From Solimonas soli DSM 21787 (lineage in GTDB: Bacteria > Pseudomonadota > Gammaproteobacteria > Nevskiales > Nevskiaceae), in the NCBI RefSeq assembly GCF_000474945.1, contig NZ_KI440836.1, positions 233,917-297,916 on the forward strand: DNA of 64,000 bases. The letters run 5' to 3'. Positions 43,108 through 52,944 of this stretch are shown in pieces (the stretch's first letter is position 1; every line of letters begins with the position of its first letter). The notes under the pieces are model-generated. The model saw only the letters and a program-made list of their open reading frames with translations, was not told the DNA's origin and did no database searches. A program made the translations under genes and the position numbers.

Positions 43108-43111
43108 AACC

Positions 43112-43930
43112 ATGCCCGAACTCCCCGAAGTCGAAACCGTCCGCCGTGGCCTCGAGCCGCATCTGCGCGGACGCCGCCTCTTGCGCGTCACCGTCCGCGA
43201 CGCACGCCTGCGCTGGCCGGTGCCGGCGACGCTGCCGCGCGACGCCGCCGACCGCCGCGTCGAAACGCTCGAACGGCGCGGCAAGTACATCATCGTCGGG
43301 CTCGATTCCGGCGACCGCATGATCTGGCACCTCGGCATGACCGGCCGCATGCTGGTGCTCGATGCCGCGCATCCGCTGAAGAAGCACGATCACGTCGACT
43401 TCGATCTCGATTCCGGCAAGCTGGTCCGCTTCCACGATCCGCGCCGCTTCGGCGCCGTGCTGTGGTGGAGCCGCGCCGAGAACGCGCATCCGCTGCTCGC
43501 CGGCATGGGGCCGGAACCCTTCGATCCGGCGTTCAACGGCGATTACCTGTTCAGGGAGTCGCGCGGCCGCGACGTGGCGGTGAAGAATTTCATCATGGAC
43601 GGCCACATCGTCGTCGGCGCCGGCAACATCTACGCCGCCGAAAGCCTGTTCCGCGCCGGCATCCGGCCGACGCGGCGCGCCGGCCGGCTGACGCGCGCCG
43701 AGTGCGCGACGCTGGTCGACAAGGTGCGCGAAGTCCTGCTCGAAGCCGTCGAACGGGGCGGCACGACCCTGCGCGACTTCGCCGGCGCCGACGGCGCCTC
43801 CGGTTACTTCCAGCAGGAGCTGTTCGTCTACGGCCGCGACGGCGAGGCCTGCCGCGTCTGCGGCACGACCATCAAGGGCCTGGTGCTCGGCGGCCGCGCG
43901 TCCTGCTATTGCCCGCAATGCCAGCGCTGA
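43112..43930 (+). CDS. mutM: Formamidopyrimidine-DNA glycosylase
   Basis: 272 residues; excises 8-oxoguanine and ring-opened purines. The N-terminal MPELPEVETVRRGL has the catalytic Pro/Glu pair, HLGMTGR is the conserved loop, VGAGNIYAAESLF the helix-two-turn-helix, and CRVCG ... CYCPQCQ the C-terminal zinc finger with RASCYCPQCQR. The length matches E. coli (269). Confidence 0.96.
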   Translation: MPELPEVETVRRGLEPHLRGRRLLRVTVRDARLRWPVPATLPRDAADRRVETLERRGKYIIVGLDSGDRMIWHLGMTGRMLVLDAAHPLKKHDHVDFDLDSGKLVRFHDPRRFGAVLWWSRAENAHPLLAGMGPEPFDPAFNGDYLFRESRGRDVAVKNFIMDGHIVVGAGNIYAAESLFRAGIRPTRRAGRLTRAECATLVDKVREVLLEAVERGGTTLRDFAGADGASGYFQQELFVYGRDGEACRVCGTTIKGLVLGGRASCYCPQCQR

Positions 43931-44039
43931 GTCCGGCCGCCCGCCGCAGGACGACGCACGCTTGCGGACGTTCCCTTGCGCCGCGCCTGCGCATACAGTC
44001 TGCGCATGAATTACCCGGCCAACGCGTGAACCATCGGGC

Positions 44040-44672
44040 ATGACGATCCCTCAGGCGCTTTTGCTGTTCACCGTCGCCGCCGGCCTGCTGACGATCACGC
44101 CGGGCCTCGACACCCTGCTCGTGCTGCGCACGGCGATCGCCGACGGCGCACGGCGCGCGCTGCTCGCGGGGCTGGGCATCTGCGTCGGCTGCCTGGTCTG
44201 GGGCCTCGTCGTCGCGCTCGGGCTCGGCGCCCTGTTCGCGGTTTCGACGCTCGCATACGACGTGCTGCGCTGCGCCGGCGCGGCCTATCTGCTGTGGCTC
44301 GGCGTGCAGCTGCTGCGCAAGCCGCGCATGCGCATCGACGCCGCGCCGCCGGCTGCGCCGCCGGCGTCGCAGGTCGCCGGCTTCGCGCGCGGCCTGCTGA
44401 CCAATCTGCTGAACCCGAAAGTCGGTGTCTTCTACGTCAGCTTCCTGCCGCAGTTCGTGCCGGCCGGCGTCGGCGTCGTCGCCTTCAGCACGCTGCTGGC
44501 GGCGATTCATGCCGTGCTCGGCCTGCTGTGGTTCCTGCTTCTGGTCTGCGCGACGCAGCCGCTGAAGCGCTGGCTGATGCGCCCGGGCGCCGTGCGCACG
44601 CTCGACCGCCTGACCGGCGGCGCCTTCGTGCTGTTCGGCCTGCGTCTCGCGGCGGCGAGCCGCCCTGCATGA
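44040..44672 (+). CDS. LysE/RhtB family amino-acid exporter
   Basis: 210 residues with about six membrane helices. TPGLDTLLVLRTAIADGARRAL and GAAYLLWLGVQLLR are the family's opening motifs; FARGLLTNLLNPKVGVFYVSFLPQF is the best-conserved block. The usual TPGPD reads TPGLD. The substrate is not predictable. It overlaps the next gene by 4 bases. Confidence 0.9.
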   Translation: MTIPQALLLFTVAAGLLTITPGLDTLLVLRTAIADGARRALLAGLGICVGCLVWGLVVALGLGALFAVSTLAYDVLRCAGAAYLLWLGVQLLRKPRMRIDAAPPAAPPASQVAGFARGLLTNLLNPKVGVFYVSFLPQFVPAGVGVVAFSTLLAAIHAVLGLLWFLLLVCATQPLKRWLMRPGAVRTLDRLTGGAFVLFGLRLAAASRPA

Positions 44673-45112
44673 GCACGCCGCGCCCCTGGCCGCCACCGCC
44701 GCGCGGCGCGATCTCGCTGGGCTCGCGCGAGCGCAGCCTGTGCGTGGCGCTGGAAGGGCTCGCCCTGCTGCACGTGCTCGGCGGGCTCGCCTGGCCGCTG
44801 CTGGTGGTCGGCACCACGCTCGTCGATCGCTGGATTCCGCAGGTCGCCGAGCACCGCTTCTGGGCCGCGCTGATCGGCCCGACCATCGCCAGCTGGGGCC
44901 TGCTGTTCTGGTTCGGCGTGCGCCACGGCCTGCGGCGCGGCCAGCGCTGGGTCTGCGACGCCCTGATCGCCGCGCTCCTGACCTGGCTGCCGCTCGACTT
45001 CGCGCTCTGTTACGCCTTCCGCTTCTGGCCCGGCGCGATCCTCGATCCGGCCTTCGGCCTGACGATGCTGCTCCTGCTGCTGATGCTGCGACCGCGCCTG
45101 CTGGTCGACTGA
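44669..45112 (+). CDS. Uncharacterised four-helix membrane protein
   Basis: 147 residues with four hydrophobic segments and no recognised domain. ATGA overlap with the LysE-type exporter suggests co-expression. Features include a Pro-rich N-terminus (PRPWPPPPRG) and LWFGVRHGLRRGQRW between helices 2 and 3. It may be a small accessory membrane protein; no function is assigned. Confidence 0.7.
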   Translation: MSTPRPWPPPPRGAISLGSRERSLCVALEGLALLHVLGGLAWPLLVVGTTLVDRWIPQVAEHRFWAALIGPTIASWGLLFWFGVRHGLRRGQRWVCDALIAALLTWLPLDFALCYAFRFWPGAILDPAFGLTMLLLLLMLRPRLLVD

Positions 45113-45128
45113 AGCCGTCGCCGGCGTT

Positions 45129-45515
45129 TCAGTTCAGCGCCGTCGGCACCGCCAGCCGGAAGGGTTCGATCCTGGCGTCGAAGCGCTGCTGGCTGTCGGA
45201 CACGATCATGTTGAATTCGCCGTGCATGGTGCCGACCGGCGTGCCGAGCGGACAGCCGCTCGTGTACTGGAATTCTTCGCCCGGCGCGAGCACCGGCTGG
45301 TAGCCGACGACGCCGGGGCCGCGCACTTCCTCGACGTGGCCCTCGCCGTTGGTGATGACCCAGTGCCGCGACAGCAGCTGCACGGTGTCCGTGCCTTCGT
45401 TGCGGATGGTGATGTGGTAGGCGAAGAGGTAGTGGCCGGCGCCGGGATCGGACTGCTCGGCGACGAAGCGCGGCTTGACGATGATGCGGATGTTGCGGGT
45501 CACGGTGTCCGACAT
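45129..45515 (-). CDS. apaG: Co2+/Mg2+ efflux-associated protein ApaG
   Basis: 128-residue immunoglobulin-fold DUF525 protein. Signatures are HYLFAYHITIRNEGTDTVQL, RHWVITNGEGHVEEVRGPGV and the C-terminal GTMHGEFNMIV. Mutants of its Salmonella homologue CorD affect Co2+ efflux; the molecular role is unclear. It is usually linked to ksgA/apaH, not so here. Confidence 0.93.
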   Translation of the reverse strand: MSDTVTRNIRIIVKPRFVAEQSDPGAGHYLFAYHITIRNEGTDTVQLLSRHWVITNGEGHVEEVRGPGVVGYQPVLAPGEEFQYTSGCPLGTPVGTMHGEFNMIVSDSQQRFDARIEPFRLAVPTALN

Positions 45516-45534
45516 CGTGGCGTCCTTGCGTCGA

Positions 45535-46083
45535 TCAATACATGCCGGTGGCGAGCTTGGCGGCTTCCGACATCATCGACTGGTTCCAGGGCGGATCGAA
45601 GACCAGCTCGACGTCCGTTTCGGCGATGGTCGGGATCTGCTCGATCTTGCTCTTGACGTCGGCGACGAGAATGTCGCCCATGCCGCAGCCGGGCGCGGTC
45701 AGCGTCATGCGCACCGTCGCGCGGCGCCTGCCCGCTTCGATCGCCTCGACCTTGCACTCGTAGACGAGGCCGAGCTCGACGATGTCGACCGGGATTTCCG
45801 GGTCGTAGCAGGTGCGCAGCTGATCCCAGACGGCTTTTTCGATGTCCTCGTCGCTGGCGTCGGCGGCGACGTCCGGGCCCCTGGCGATTTCCTGGCCGAT
45901 GGCATCGGCGTCCTTGCCCTCGAGGCGGAACAGGTGGCCCTCGACCTGCACGGTGAAGCTGCCGCCGAGCGCCTGCGTGATCTGCGCCTTGGCGCCTTCC
46001 GGCAGTTCGACCTTGGTCCCCTGCGGGATCAGGATGCCGATGACGTCACGCGTGAGGGTGACGGGTTCGTGGAAGGCGCTCAT
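45535..46083 (-). CDS. sufT: Fe-S cluster assembly protein SufT
   Basis: 182 residues: an N-terminal SufT-specific beta domain (TLTRDVIGILIPQGTKVELPEG) and a C-terminal MIP18/PaaD-like domain with YDPEIPVDIVELGLVY and the conserved Cys in TLTAPGCGMGD. It helps mature Fe-S proteins. No other suf genes are in the window. The ATG at 46083 gives the family start. Confidence 0.9.
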   Translation of the reverse strand: MSAFHEPVTLTRDVIGILIPQGTKVELPEGAKAQITQALGGSFTVQVEGHLFRLEGKDADAIGQEIARGPDVAADASDEDIEKAVWDQLRTCYDPEIPVDIVELGLVYECKVEAIEAGRRRATVRMTLTAPGCGMGDILVADVKSKIEQIPTIAETDVELVFDPPWNQSMMSEAAKLATGMY

Positions 46084-46269
46084 GGCTTGCTTGCGATCGC
46101 GCCGGGCGGCACGAGACAGATCGTGGACGGACAATTTTAAACCAGCCCCGCCTTCGGTTGTGGCGGCGCGCGGCAGTTTCAAGCCTTTCGTTCAGCTTGG
46201 CGACCCGATCGCCTTCTATCATCGGGCGCGTCCGTCCTGCGGACGCCACCTGCCACCGAGACCCCCATC

Positions 46270-47007
46270 ATGAGAAGAATCGCCTGGATGCTGTGCGCCG
46301 TGCTGCCCGCCACCAGCCTGTTCGCGACGCTGCCCGCGCGCGCCGCCGACGCGCCGCCGCGCCTGGTCGCCGTCAACGGCGACGGCGAGGTCAGCGTCAA
46401 GCCGGACCGCGCGCGCCTGAACCTCGCCGCCGACGCGCTCAACGCCGATCTGAAGACCGCCGAGTCGCAGGTCAATGCCATCGTCCGCGCCTACCTCGCC
46501 GAGGCCAAGGCGCTGGGCTCGAAGGACGAGCAGATCTCCACCGCCGGCATCAGCATCAATCCGGAATACGTCTGGGACGACAAGCTGCGCCAGCAGAAGC
46601 TGGTCGGCTACCGCGCGCGCCGCGACATCGAGGTCGTCATCACCGATCTCGACAAGCTCGGCGACTACGTGCTGCGCGCCACCAAGGCCGGCGTCAATCA
46701 CGTCAGCCCGCCGCAGCTCGAATCGAGCCGCAGCGACGAGCTGCAGCGCCAGGCGCTCGCCAAGGCCGCGCAGGACGCGCAGTCGCGCGCCAGGCTGCTC
46801 GCCGACACGCTCAACGTGAAGCTCGGCAGCGTGCGCAGCATCCGCGCCAACGAGGCCGTCGCGCCGCCGCGGCCGATCGCCTACAAGACCATGGCGATGG
46901 CGGAGGCCGCCGACGCCGGCAGCGGCAACGAGCAGCTCGGCTTCTCCGGCGGCGAGATCAAGTACAGCGCCTCGGTGTCGGCCGAGTTCGATCTGATCGA
47001 GCGCTGA
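46270..47007 (+). CDS. SIMPL-domain periplasmic protein (DUF541)
   Basis: 245 residues with a Sec signal peptide (MRRIAWMLCAVLPATSLFATLPARA). The mature domain starts VAVNGDGEVSVKPDRARLNLA and contains ISTAGISINPEYVWDD, both diagnostic of SIMPL/YggE proteins. YggE-type proteins are linked to oxidative stress tolerance. It is single-gene, 207 bases before purE. Confidence 0.9.
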   Translation: MRRIAWMLCAVLPATSLFATLPARAADAPPRLVAVNGDGEVSVKPDRARLNLAADALNADLKTAESQVNAIVRAYLAEAKALGSKDEQISTAGISINPEYVWDDKLRQQKLVGYRARRDIEVVITDLDKLGDYVLRATKAGVNHVSPPQLESSRSDELQRQALAKAAQDAQSRARLLADTLNVKLGSVRSIRANEAVAPPRPIAYKTMAMAEAADAGSGNEQLGFSGGEIKYSASVSAEFDLIER

Positions 47008-47214
47008 GCGCGCCGATGGCGCGTGCGGGCTGCCCCGGCGGTGCGGCGGGGCGGTCCGCTTGTTTTATTTGATCGACTAATGGCTCAAACGACGCCCTAA
47101 AATCTCGGCGCTCGGCGGCGCTTCACCGGCGCCGCATGGCGTCGCAGTGCGCTTGCCGTCATGCAATGCGATAATGCTGCACTTTCCCCCCCGCGTTTTC
47201 CGAAGGGGCCGAAA

Positions 47215-47736
47215 GTGGCCAGCCGCACATCTACCGCCGTCCCTGCCGCCGTCGTCGGCATCATCATGGGCTCCCGCTCCGACTGGGAGACGATGGCGCA
47301 CGCCGCGCAGACGCTCGACGAGCTCGGCGTTGCCTACGAAGCGCGCGTCGTCTCGGCGCACCGCACGCCCGATCTGCTCTTCGAATATGCCGAGCAGGCC
47401 GCCGCGCGCGGCATCAAGGTGATCATCGCCGGCGCCGGCGGCGCGGCGCATCTGCCGGGCATGTGCGCCGCCAAGACGAGGCTGCCGGTGCTCGGCGTGC
47501 CGGTGCAGAGCAAGGCGCTCAACGGGCTCGACTCGCTGCTGTCGATCGTGCAGATGCCGGCCGGCATCCCGGTCGGCACGCTGGCGATCGGCAAGGCCGG
47601 CGCCACCAATGCGGCGCTGCTGGCGACCGCGATCCTGGCGACGAACGACAAGCGCCTCGCCGCCAGGCTCGACCGCTTCCGCAAGGCGCAGACGGCCAAG
47701 GTCCTCGACGACGAACCGCTGAAGCTTCCCGCATGA
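47215..47736 (+). CDS. purE: N5-carboxyaminoimidazole ribonucleotide mutase
   Basis: 173 residues; class I PurE of de novo purine synthesis. [21 protein letters not shown] and [15 protein letters not shown] bind substrate. GTG at 47215 has AAGGGG 6 bases upstream and gives the usual length. An in-frame ATG at 47161 would add 18 residues but lies beside GATAAT (47170-47175), a probable -10 element. It overlaps purK by 4 bases. Confidence 0.94.
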   Translation: MASRTSTAVPAAVVGIIMGSRSDWETMAHAAQTLDELGVAYEARVVSAHRTPDLLFEYAEQAAARGIKVIIAGAGGAAHLPGMCAAKTRLPVLGVPVQSKALNGLDSLLSIVQMPAGIPVGTLAIGKAGATNAALLATAILATNDKRLAARLDRFRKAQTAKVLDDEPLKLPA

Positions 47737-48836
47737 AAGTTGGCATTCTCGGCGCGGGCCAGCTGGGACGGATGCTGGCCCTGGCGGGTTATCCGCTCGA
47801 TTTCGATTTCGTCTTCCTCGATCCGGCGACGGAGGCCTGCGCGGCGCCGCTCGGCACGCACATCCACGCCGACTACGTCGACGAGCGCGCGCTCGCCGAA
47901 TTCTGCGTCGCCGTCGACGTGGCGACCTACGAGTTCGAAAACGTGCCGGCGAAGACCGCCGAATTCGTCGCCGCGCGCATTCCGCTGCTGCCGGCGCCGG
48001 TCGCGCTGTCCGTCGGCCAGGACCGCCTCTCCGAGAAATCGCTGTTCGACAAGCTCGGCATTCCGGTGCCGCGCTACATGCCGGTGGCGACGCGCGAGGC
48101 GCTCGACTTCGCGGTCAAGAACATCGGCCTGCCGGCGGTGCTGAAGACGCGCCGCCTCGGCTACGACGGCAAGGGCCAGGCGGTGCTGAAGAAGCCCGGG
48201 GATCTCGACGCCGCCTGGGCGCGGCTCGGCGGCCAGCCGCTGATCCTAGAAGCCTTCGTGCCGTTCGAGCGCGAGCTGTCCTGCCTCGCCGTGCGCGGCA
48301 AGGACGGCGAGATGCGCTTCTATCCGGTCGTCGAGAACGTGCACCGCGACGGCATCCTGCGCACGGCGACGCCGAAAGCCGACGACCCGCTGCAGAAGGA
48401 CGCCGAGGATTACGCGCGCCGTGTCTGCGCGCATCTCGGCTACGTCGGCGTGCTGGCCTTCGAGTTCTTCGTCGCCGGCGGTTCGACCGGCGGCAAGCTG
48501 CTGGCCAACGAGATCGCGCCGCGCGTCCACAATTCCGGGCACTGGACCATCGAGGGCGCGGTCTGCTCGCAGTTCGAGAACCACCTGCGCGCGATCGCCG
48601 GCCTGCCGCTCGGCTCGACGGCGCTGCGCGGCCTGTCGGTGATGGTCAACTTCATCGGCGACACGCCGAAAAACGAAGCGCTCGCCGCGATTCCCGGCGT
48701 GCACATCCATCACTACGGCAAGACGCCGAAGCCGCAGCGCAAGGTCGGCCACGCCACGGTCACCGCGGACGATGCCGCCGCGCTGGCCGAGCGCCTGGCG
48801 CGGCTGCAGACGCTGGTCGCGGCGGCCGAATCCTGA
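47733..48836 (+). CDS. purK: N5-carboxyaminoimidazole ribonucleotide synthase
   Basis: 367-residue ATP-grasp enzyme making N5-CAIR from AIR, bicarbonate and [22 protein letters not shown] starts the N-terminal domain; [12 protein letters not shown] is the ATP-binding loop and [19 protein letters not shown] the metal site. It works directly with PurE. Confidence 0.96.
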   Translation: MKVGILGAGQLGRMLALAGYPLDFDFVFLDPATEACAAPLGTHIHADYVDERALAEFCVAVDVATYEFENVPAKTAEFVAARIPLLPAPVALSVGQDRLSEKSLFDKLGIPVPRYMPVATREALDFAVKNIGLPAVLKTRRLGYDGKGQAVLKKPGDLDAAWARLGGQPLILEAFVPFERELSCLAVRGKDGEMRFYPVVENVHRDGILRTATPKADDPLQKDAEDYARRVCAHLGYVGVLAFEFFVAGGSTGGKLLANEIAPRVHNSGHWTIEGAVCSQFENHLRAIAGLPLGSTALRGLSVMVNFIGDTPKNEALAAIPGVHIHHYGKTPKPQRKVGHATVTADDAAALAERLARLQTLVAAAES

Positions 48837-48849
48837 GCGCGCGCCGACC

Positions 48850-49788
48850 CTAGTCGCGGAACGGCTGCAGGCCGCCGCAGTAGGCCACCGCGACGCAGCC
48901 GGCGCCGACGTTGACCGCCGCCGTCGCCGACATCACGCTCGGCAGAAGCTCGATGCCGTGCCGCGCGGCGGTTTCGCGCAGCGGCGCGTAGCCGGGCAGC
49001 ACGTCGAGTTCCGCCGGTTCGCCGCCATAGCTGACGCAGACGTGCGACGTCCGCAGATCGCCGGTCTCGATCTGCCGCGCGACGTGCGCGAACGTGCGTT
49101 CGACGGCCTGGTCGTAGCCGCGCACGCGCGCCACGGCCTGCGTATCGCCCTGATAGCCGAGGATGACGGGGCGCAGATCGAGCGTCGCGCCGAGCGCATA
49201 GCTGAACCAGTCGACGCTTTTCTCGCCCTTCTTCTGCGCGCGCCGGTGCAGATGGTAGAGATCGCCGGGCACAATGTAGGCGCAGAGCTGATCGCGCATC
49301 ACGTCGAGATGGCGGCGCAGCTCGAACGGCGTCATGCCGGCGCGCGCGCACTTCGCCGCTTCGGCGACCAGCACGCCGGTGCCGCTGAACATCGAGCGCG
49401 AATCGATCACGCGCAGCACGAAAGGGCCGCGCCCGGACGGCGCCGACTGCTCGTCGGCGAGGATCACGAAGGCGGCCTTGGCGGCGTTCTCGAACATCGA
49501 GCTGCGCGTCGCGCTGATCGTCACGCAGAACACGTAGTCGTAGAACGGCACCACGCGGCGCAGCAGGAGCGCGCGCAGCTGGTCCACGCCATAGGCCTGC
49601 GTGTTCGCCTCGAAGCCGCGCGCCGCCAGCTGCTCGGCATAGAAGCGCCGCGTCGTGCGGCGATCGCGCACGTCGTCGAAGCGTTCGTCGCCGAGCTGGA
49701 TCGTCACCGGCAGCACGCCGATGTCGTGGGCGCGCAGGAATTCGGCGGGCAGATCGCAGGTCGCGTCCGTGACGACGCCGACACGCAT
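48850..49788 (-). CDS. DegV family fatty-acid-binding protein
   Basis: 312 residues. MRVGVVTDATCDLP and LPVTIQLGDERFDD are DegV features; the ISATRSSMFENA region holds the lipid carboxylate-binding Ser position and VIDSRSMFSGTGVLV is conserved. In Firmicutes such proteins deliver fatty acids to FakA kinase, but no FakA-like gene is present, as often in proteobacteria. Confidence 0.87.
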   Translation of the reverse strand: MRVGVVTDATCDLPAEFLRAHDIGVLPVTIQLGDERFDDVRDRRTTRRFYAEQLAARGFEANTQAYGVDQLRALLLRRVVPFYDYVFCVTISATRSSMFENAAKAAFVILADEQSAPSGRGPFVLRVIDSRSMFSGTGVLVAEAAKCARAGMTPFELRRHLDVMRDQLCAYIVPGDLYHLHRRAQKKGEKSVDWFSYALGATLDLRPVILGYQGDTQAVARVRGYDQAVERTFAHVARQIETGDLRTSHVCVSYGGEPAELDVLPGYAPLRETAARHGIELLPSVMSATAAVNVGAGCVAVAYCGGLQPFRD

Positions 49789-49928
49789 GGGGGCTCCGGT
49801 GCAGGATGGCAGGCGATTATGCGCGGCGCCCGGCGATGCGCCGCCGGCGGGCTGACGAACGTGGCGAAAGCACGCCCTGAAGCGCGGCGGCGGATGGCGG
49901 CCGCCGCCGGCGCGCCGCGCGCGGCCGC

Positions 49929-50861
49929 TCAGCCGTGCGCCGGACGCGGCGCCTGCATCGCCGGGCGCAGCTTCAGCATGCGCTCGAGGCGGTCGTCCTT
50001 GCGCATCCAGATGCTGTTGATCCAGGCCTGGAAACGCGCGCGAAACTCCGGGTCGCTCTCATAATCCCCGTGCATCAGCTCGGCCGGAATCGGCAGGACG
50101 TCGACGTGCACGGCGAGCTGGTCCTGCTCGCCGCTGAGCCAGCCCCAGAGATAGGCGCGGCGGCTCGGGCGGTAGGCGATCGTCACGTCGATGATGCCGG
50201 CGAACTGCTCGCCCATGGCATTGAGCGTGAAGCTCATGCCGCCGGCCTTCGGCCGCAGCAGATGGCGGTACGGCGACTGCCGGGCGACGCGCTTGGCCTC
50301 GGTGAAGCGCGTGCCTTCGAGGAAGTTGATGACCGTGACCGGCTCGCTGCGGTAGAGCTCGCAGGCGCGGCGCGTCGCTTCGAGATCCTGGCCCTTCAGC
50401 TCGGGCCGCGCGTCGAGCTGCGCCTTGCTGTAGCGGCGCATGAAGGGAAAATCCATCGCCCAGCAGGCGAGGCCGATCACCGGCACATACTTCAGCTCGT
50501 GCTTGAGGAAGAAGCGCGGGAACGGCACGCGGCCGTGCAGGAGATCGAAGAGCAGCAGGATGTCGGCCCAGGACTGGTGGTTGCCGATCAGCAGATAGTT
50601 GCGCCGCGGATCGAGCGGCGTGCGGATCGCGACGTCCCACTGCACGGCGTGCAGCAGGCGCATCATCACCTTGTTGATCGACACCCAGTTGCTCGCGATC
50701 CACACGCAGTAATGACTGCAGGCGCGCTGCAGGGGCGGGTACGGAACCAGCTTCAGCAGCAGTGCCGGAATCATCAGCGCGAAGGCGCCGACCGTGGTCG
50801 TCAGGATCGCCGCGCCGGTGATGAGGCCGACGACGCTGGGAGGGAAGATCACCGAAAACAT
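49929..50861 (-). CDS. PlsC-family acyltransferase (YihG-like)
   Basis: 310 residues: N-terminal membrane helix, HX4D in NHQSWAD, a KYVPVIGLACWAMDFPFMRR segment and FLEGTRFT. This layout fits YihG/YcjL-like lysophosphatidate acyltransferases of gammaproteobacteria. The second motif has Leu in FLEGTR where PlsC has FPEGTR, as usual for this subgroup. It is followed downstream by hemE after a 50-base gap on the other side. Confidence 0.88.
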   Translation of the reverse strand: MFSVIFPPSVVGLITGAAILTTTVGAFALMIPALLLKLVPYPPLQRACSHYCVWIASNWVSINKVMMRLLHAVQWDVAIRTPLDPRRNYLLIGNHQSWADILLLFDLLHGRVPFPRFFLKHELKYVPVIGLACWAMDFPFMRRYSKAQLDARPELKGQDLEATRRACELYRSEPVTVINFLEGTRFTEAKRVARQSPYRHLLRPKAGGMSFTLNAMGEQFAGIIDVTIAYRPSRRAYLWGWLSGEQDQLAVHVDVLPIPAELMHGDYESDPEFRARFQAWINSIWMRKDDRLERMLKLRPAMQAPRPAHG

Positions 50862-50911
50862 CGCGGCACCTCGCTTTGCGCCGGCTCACGCGGGCCCGCG
50901 CCGTCCTGGGT

Positions 50912-51982
50912 TCAGCCGGCCCTGTGGTAGGCCGGGCTCAAGTTTCGCACGGCTTCGATCATCGCCGCCGCATGCTCGGGCGGCGCCGACGGCGTGATGC
51001 CGTGGCCGAGATTGAAGACGTGGCCCTCGCCATGGCCGAAGCTCGCCAGGGTGCGCGCCACCGCCGCCTCGATCTTCGCCGGCGCGGCGTACAGCCAGGC
51101 CGGATCGAGATTGCCCTGCAGCGCGACGCGGTGGCCGACGCGGGCGCGCGCGGCGCCGAGATCGGTCGTCCAGTCGAGGCCCAGCGCGTCGGCGCCGGTG
51201 TCGGCCATCGCTTCCAGGTGCTGGCCGCCGTTCTTGGTGAAGAGGATCACCGGCACCTCCGGCAGCACGCGCTTGAGGTGCGCGACGATCTTCGCCATCG
51301 GCTGCAGCGAGAAGCGCAGGTAATCGGCCGGCGCCAGCACGCCGCCCCAGGTGTCGAACACCATCAGCGCGTCGGCGCCGGCGGCGGCCTGCGCTTCCAG
51401 GTACAGGCTCACCGACGCGACGAGCTTGGCGAGCAGCGCGTCGAGCAGCTCCGGCGCGTCGTAGGCCATGCGCTTGATGGTGTGGAAATCCGAACCGCCG
51501 GCGCCTTCGACCATGTAGGTCGCCAGCGTCCAGGGGCTGCCGGAGAAGCCGATCAGCGGCAGCCGGTCGCCGAGCGCGCCGCGGATCGTCGCCACCGCGT
51601 CCATGACGTAGCGCAGCTCCGTGTGCGGATCGGGCACCGGCAGCTGCGCGATCGCGCGCTCGTCGCGCAGCGGCCGCTCGAACACCGGGCCTTCGCCTTC
51701 GACGAAGCGCAGGCCGAGCCCCATGGCGTCGGGAATGGTCAGGATGTCGGAGAACAGGATCGCGGTGTCGAGCGGGAAGCGCGCGAGCGGCTGCAGCGTC
51801 ACTTCGCAGCACAGCTCCGGGTTGCGGCACAGCGCCATGAAGTCGCGGGCCTTCTTGCGGCTCTCGCGGTACTCCGGCAGGTAGCGGCCGGCCTGGCGCA
51901 TCATCCAGGCCGGCGTGTAGTCCACCGGCTGGCGCTTCAGCGCGCGCAGGAAGCGGTCGTTCTGCAACTTGCGTGTGCTCAT
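50912..51982 (-). CDS. hemE: Uroporphyrinogen decarboxylase
   Basis: 356 residues; converts uroporphyrinogen III to coproporphyrinogen III. The invariant [12 protein letters not shown] is near the N-terminus and [12 protein letters not shown] supplies the catalytic Asp. [13 protein letters not shown] and LGHGITP are standard. It starts on the pyrF stop (ATGA). Confidence 0.96.
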   Translation of the reverse strand: MSTRKLQNDRFLRALKRQPVDYTPAWMMRQAGRYLPEYRESRKKARDFMALCRNPELCCEVTLQPLARFPLDTAILFSDILTIPDAMGLGLRFVEGEGPVFERPLRDERAIAQLPVPDPHTELRYVMDAVATIRGALGDRLPLIGFSGSPWTLATYMVEGAGGSDFHTIKRMAYDAPELLDALLAKLVASVSLYLEAQAAAGADALMVFDTWGGVLAPADYLRFSLQPMAKIVAHLKRVLPEVPVILFTKNGGQHLEAMADTGADALGLDWTTDLGAARARVGHRVALQGNLDPAWLYAAPAKIEAAVARTLASFGHGEGHVFNLGHGITPSAPPEHAAAMIEAVRNLSPAYHRAG

Positions 51983-52689
51983 GCGCGCGCCCCCAGCGCT
52001 GCGACGATTTCCGCCTGGATCTGCTGCGCCATCGCGCGCGGATCGGCGGCGTCGCGGATCGGCCGGCCGATGACGAGATAGTCGGCGCCGGCCCTGATCG
52101 CCGCGCTCGGCGTCATGATGCGCTTCTGGTCGGCTTCGACGCGGTTCTCGACCGGGCGGATGCCCGGCGTCACGCAGATCAGTTCGCGCGGGGCCTCGGC
52201 GCGCAGCTTCTCGACTTCGAGGCCCGAGGACACCACGCCGTCGCAGCCGGCGGCGAGCGCGCGACGCGCCCGCGACAGCACGAGCTCGGCGACATTGCAC
52301 TGAAAGCCGAGGTCGTCGAGATCGCCCTGGTCGAGGCTGGTCAGCGCCGTCACCGCGAGCACCCTGGTGTTGCCGGACTTGGCCTTGGCCGCCGCTTCCA
52401 TGATCGACTGGTTGCCGTGGATCGTGCAGAAGTCGGCGCCGCGCTCGGACAGATTGCGCACGGCGCGCGCGACGGTTTCCGGAATGTCGAAGAACTTCAG
52501 GTCGACGAACACCTTCTTGCCTTGGTCCTTCAGCGCCGCGAGCAGCTCGAAGAAGCCCGGCGCCATCAGCAGCTCGAGGCCGATCTTGTAGAAGTGCACC
52601 GCGTCGCCGAGCGTGGCGACGAGCTGGCGGGCATCGGCGGCGGTCGGCACGTCGAGCGCGGCGATCAGGCGATCCTGCGCGGCAATCAT
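51979..52689 (-). CDS. pyrF: Orotidine 5'-phosphate decarboxylase
   Basis: 236 residues; final step of UMP synthesis. The catalytic tetrad region reads [11 protein letters not shown], and VTPGIRP and [12 protein letters not shown] bind the phosphate. It shares a translational overlap with hemE, an unusual pairing of pyrimidine and haem genes. Confidence 0.96.
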   Translation of the reverse strand: MIAAQDRLIAALDVPTAADARQLVATLGDAVHFYKIGLELLMAPGFFELLAALKDQGKKVFVDLKFFDIPETVARAVRNLSERGADFCTIHGNQSIMEAAAKAKSGNTRVLAVTALTSLDQGDLDDLGFQCNVAELVLSRARRALAAGCDGVVSSGLEVEKLRAEAPRELICVTPGIRPVENRVEADQKRIMTPSAAIRAGADYLVIGRPIRDAADPRAMAQQIQAEIVAALGARA

Positions 52690-52944
52690 GGGAGGTCCGG
52701 GAGAGAAGACGCGTGTTTCGGAGAGCTAGCCGCGAATTGTCCGCCCCCGTGACGCCGACGGCAACCGGCGCGCGCGTCGGCGCCCGCCGATACGCCGGCC
52801 GAGCCCTGCGGCGCGCTGCCGCCGGGTCCGGCAAATTCCCTTCTCCCGTCGCGCCGCGATGCGGGCGCGCGGTGCCGCGCAGGCCTTGCCCGCGGGCTCA
52901 CCCGTCGCCGGGCGGACGGGGACGGGCGCGAATCCCGACGCCGC

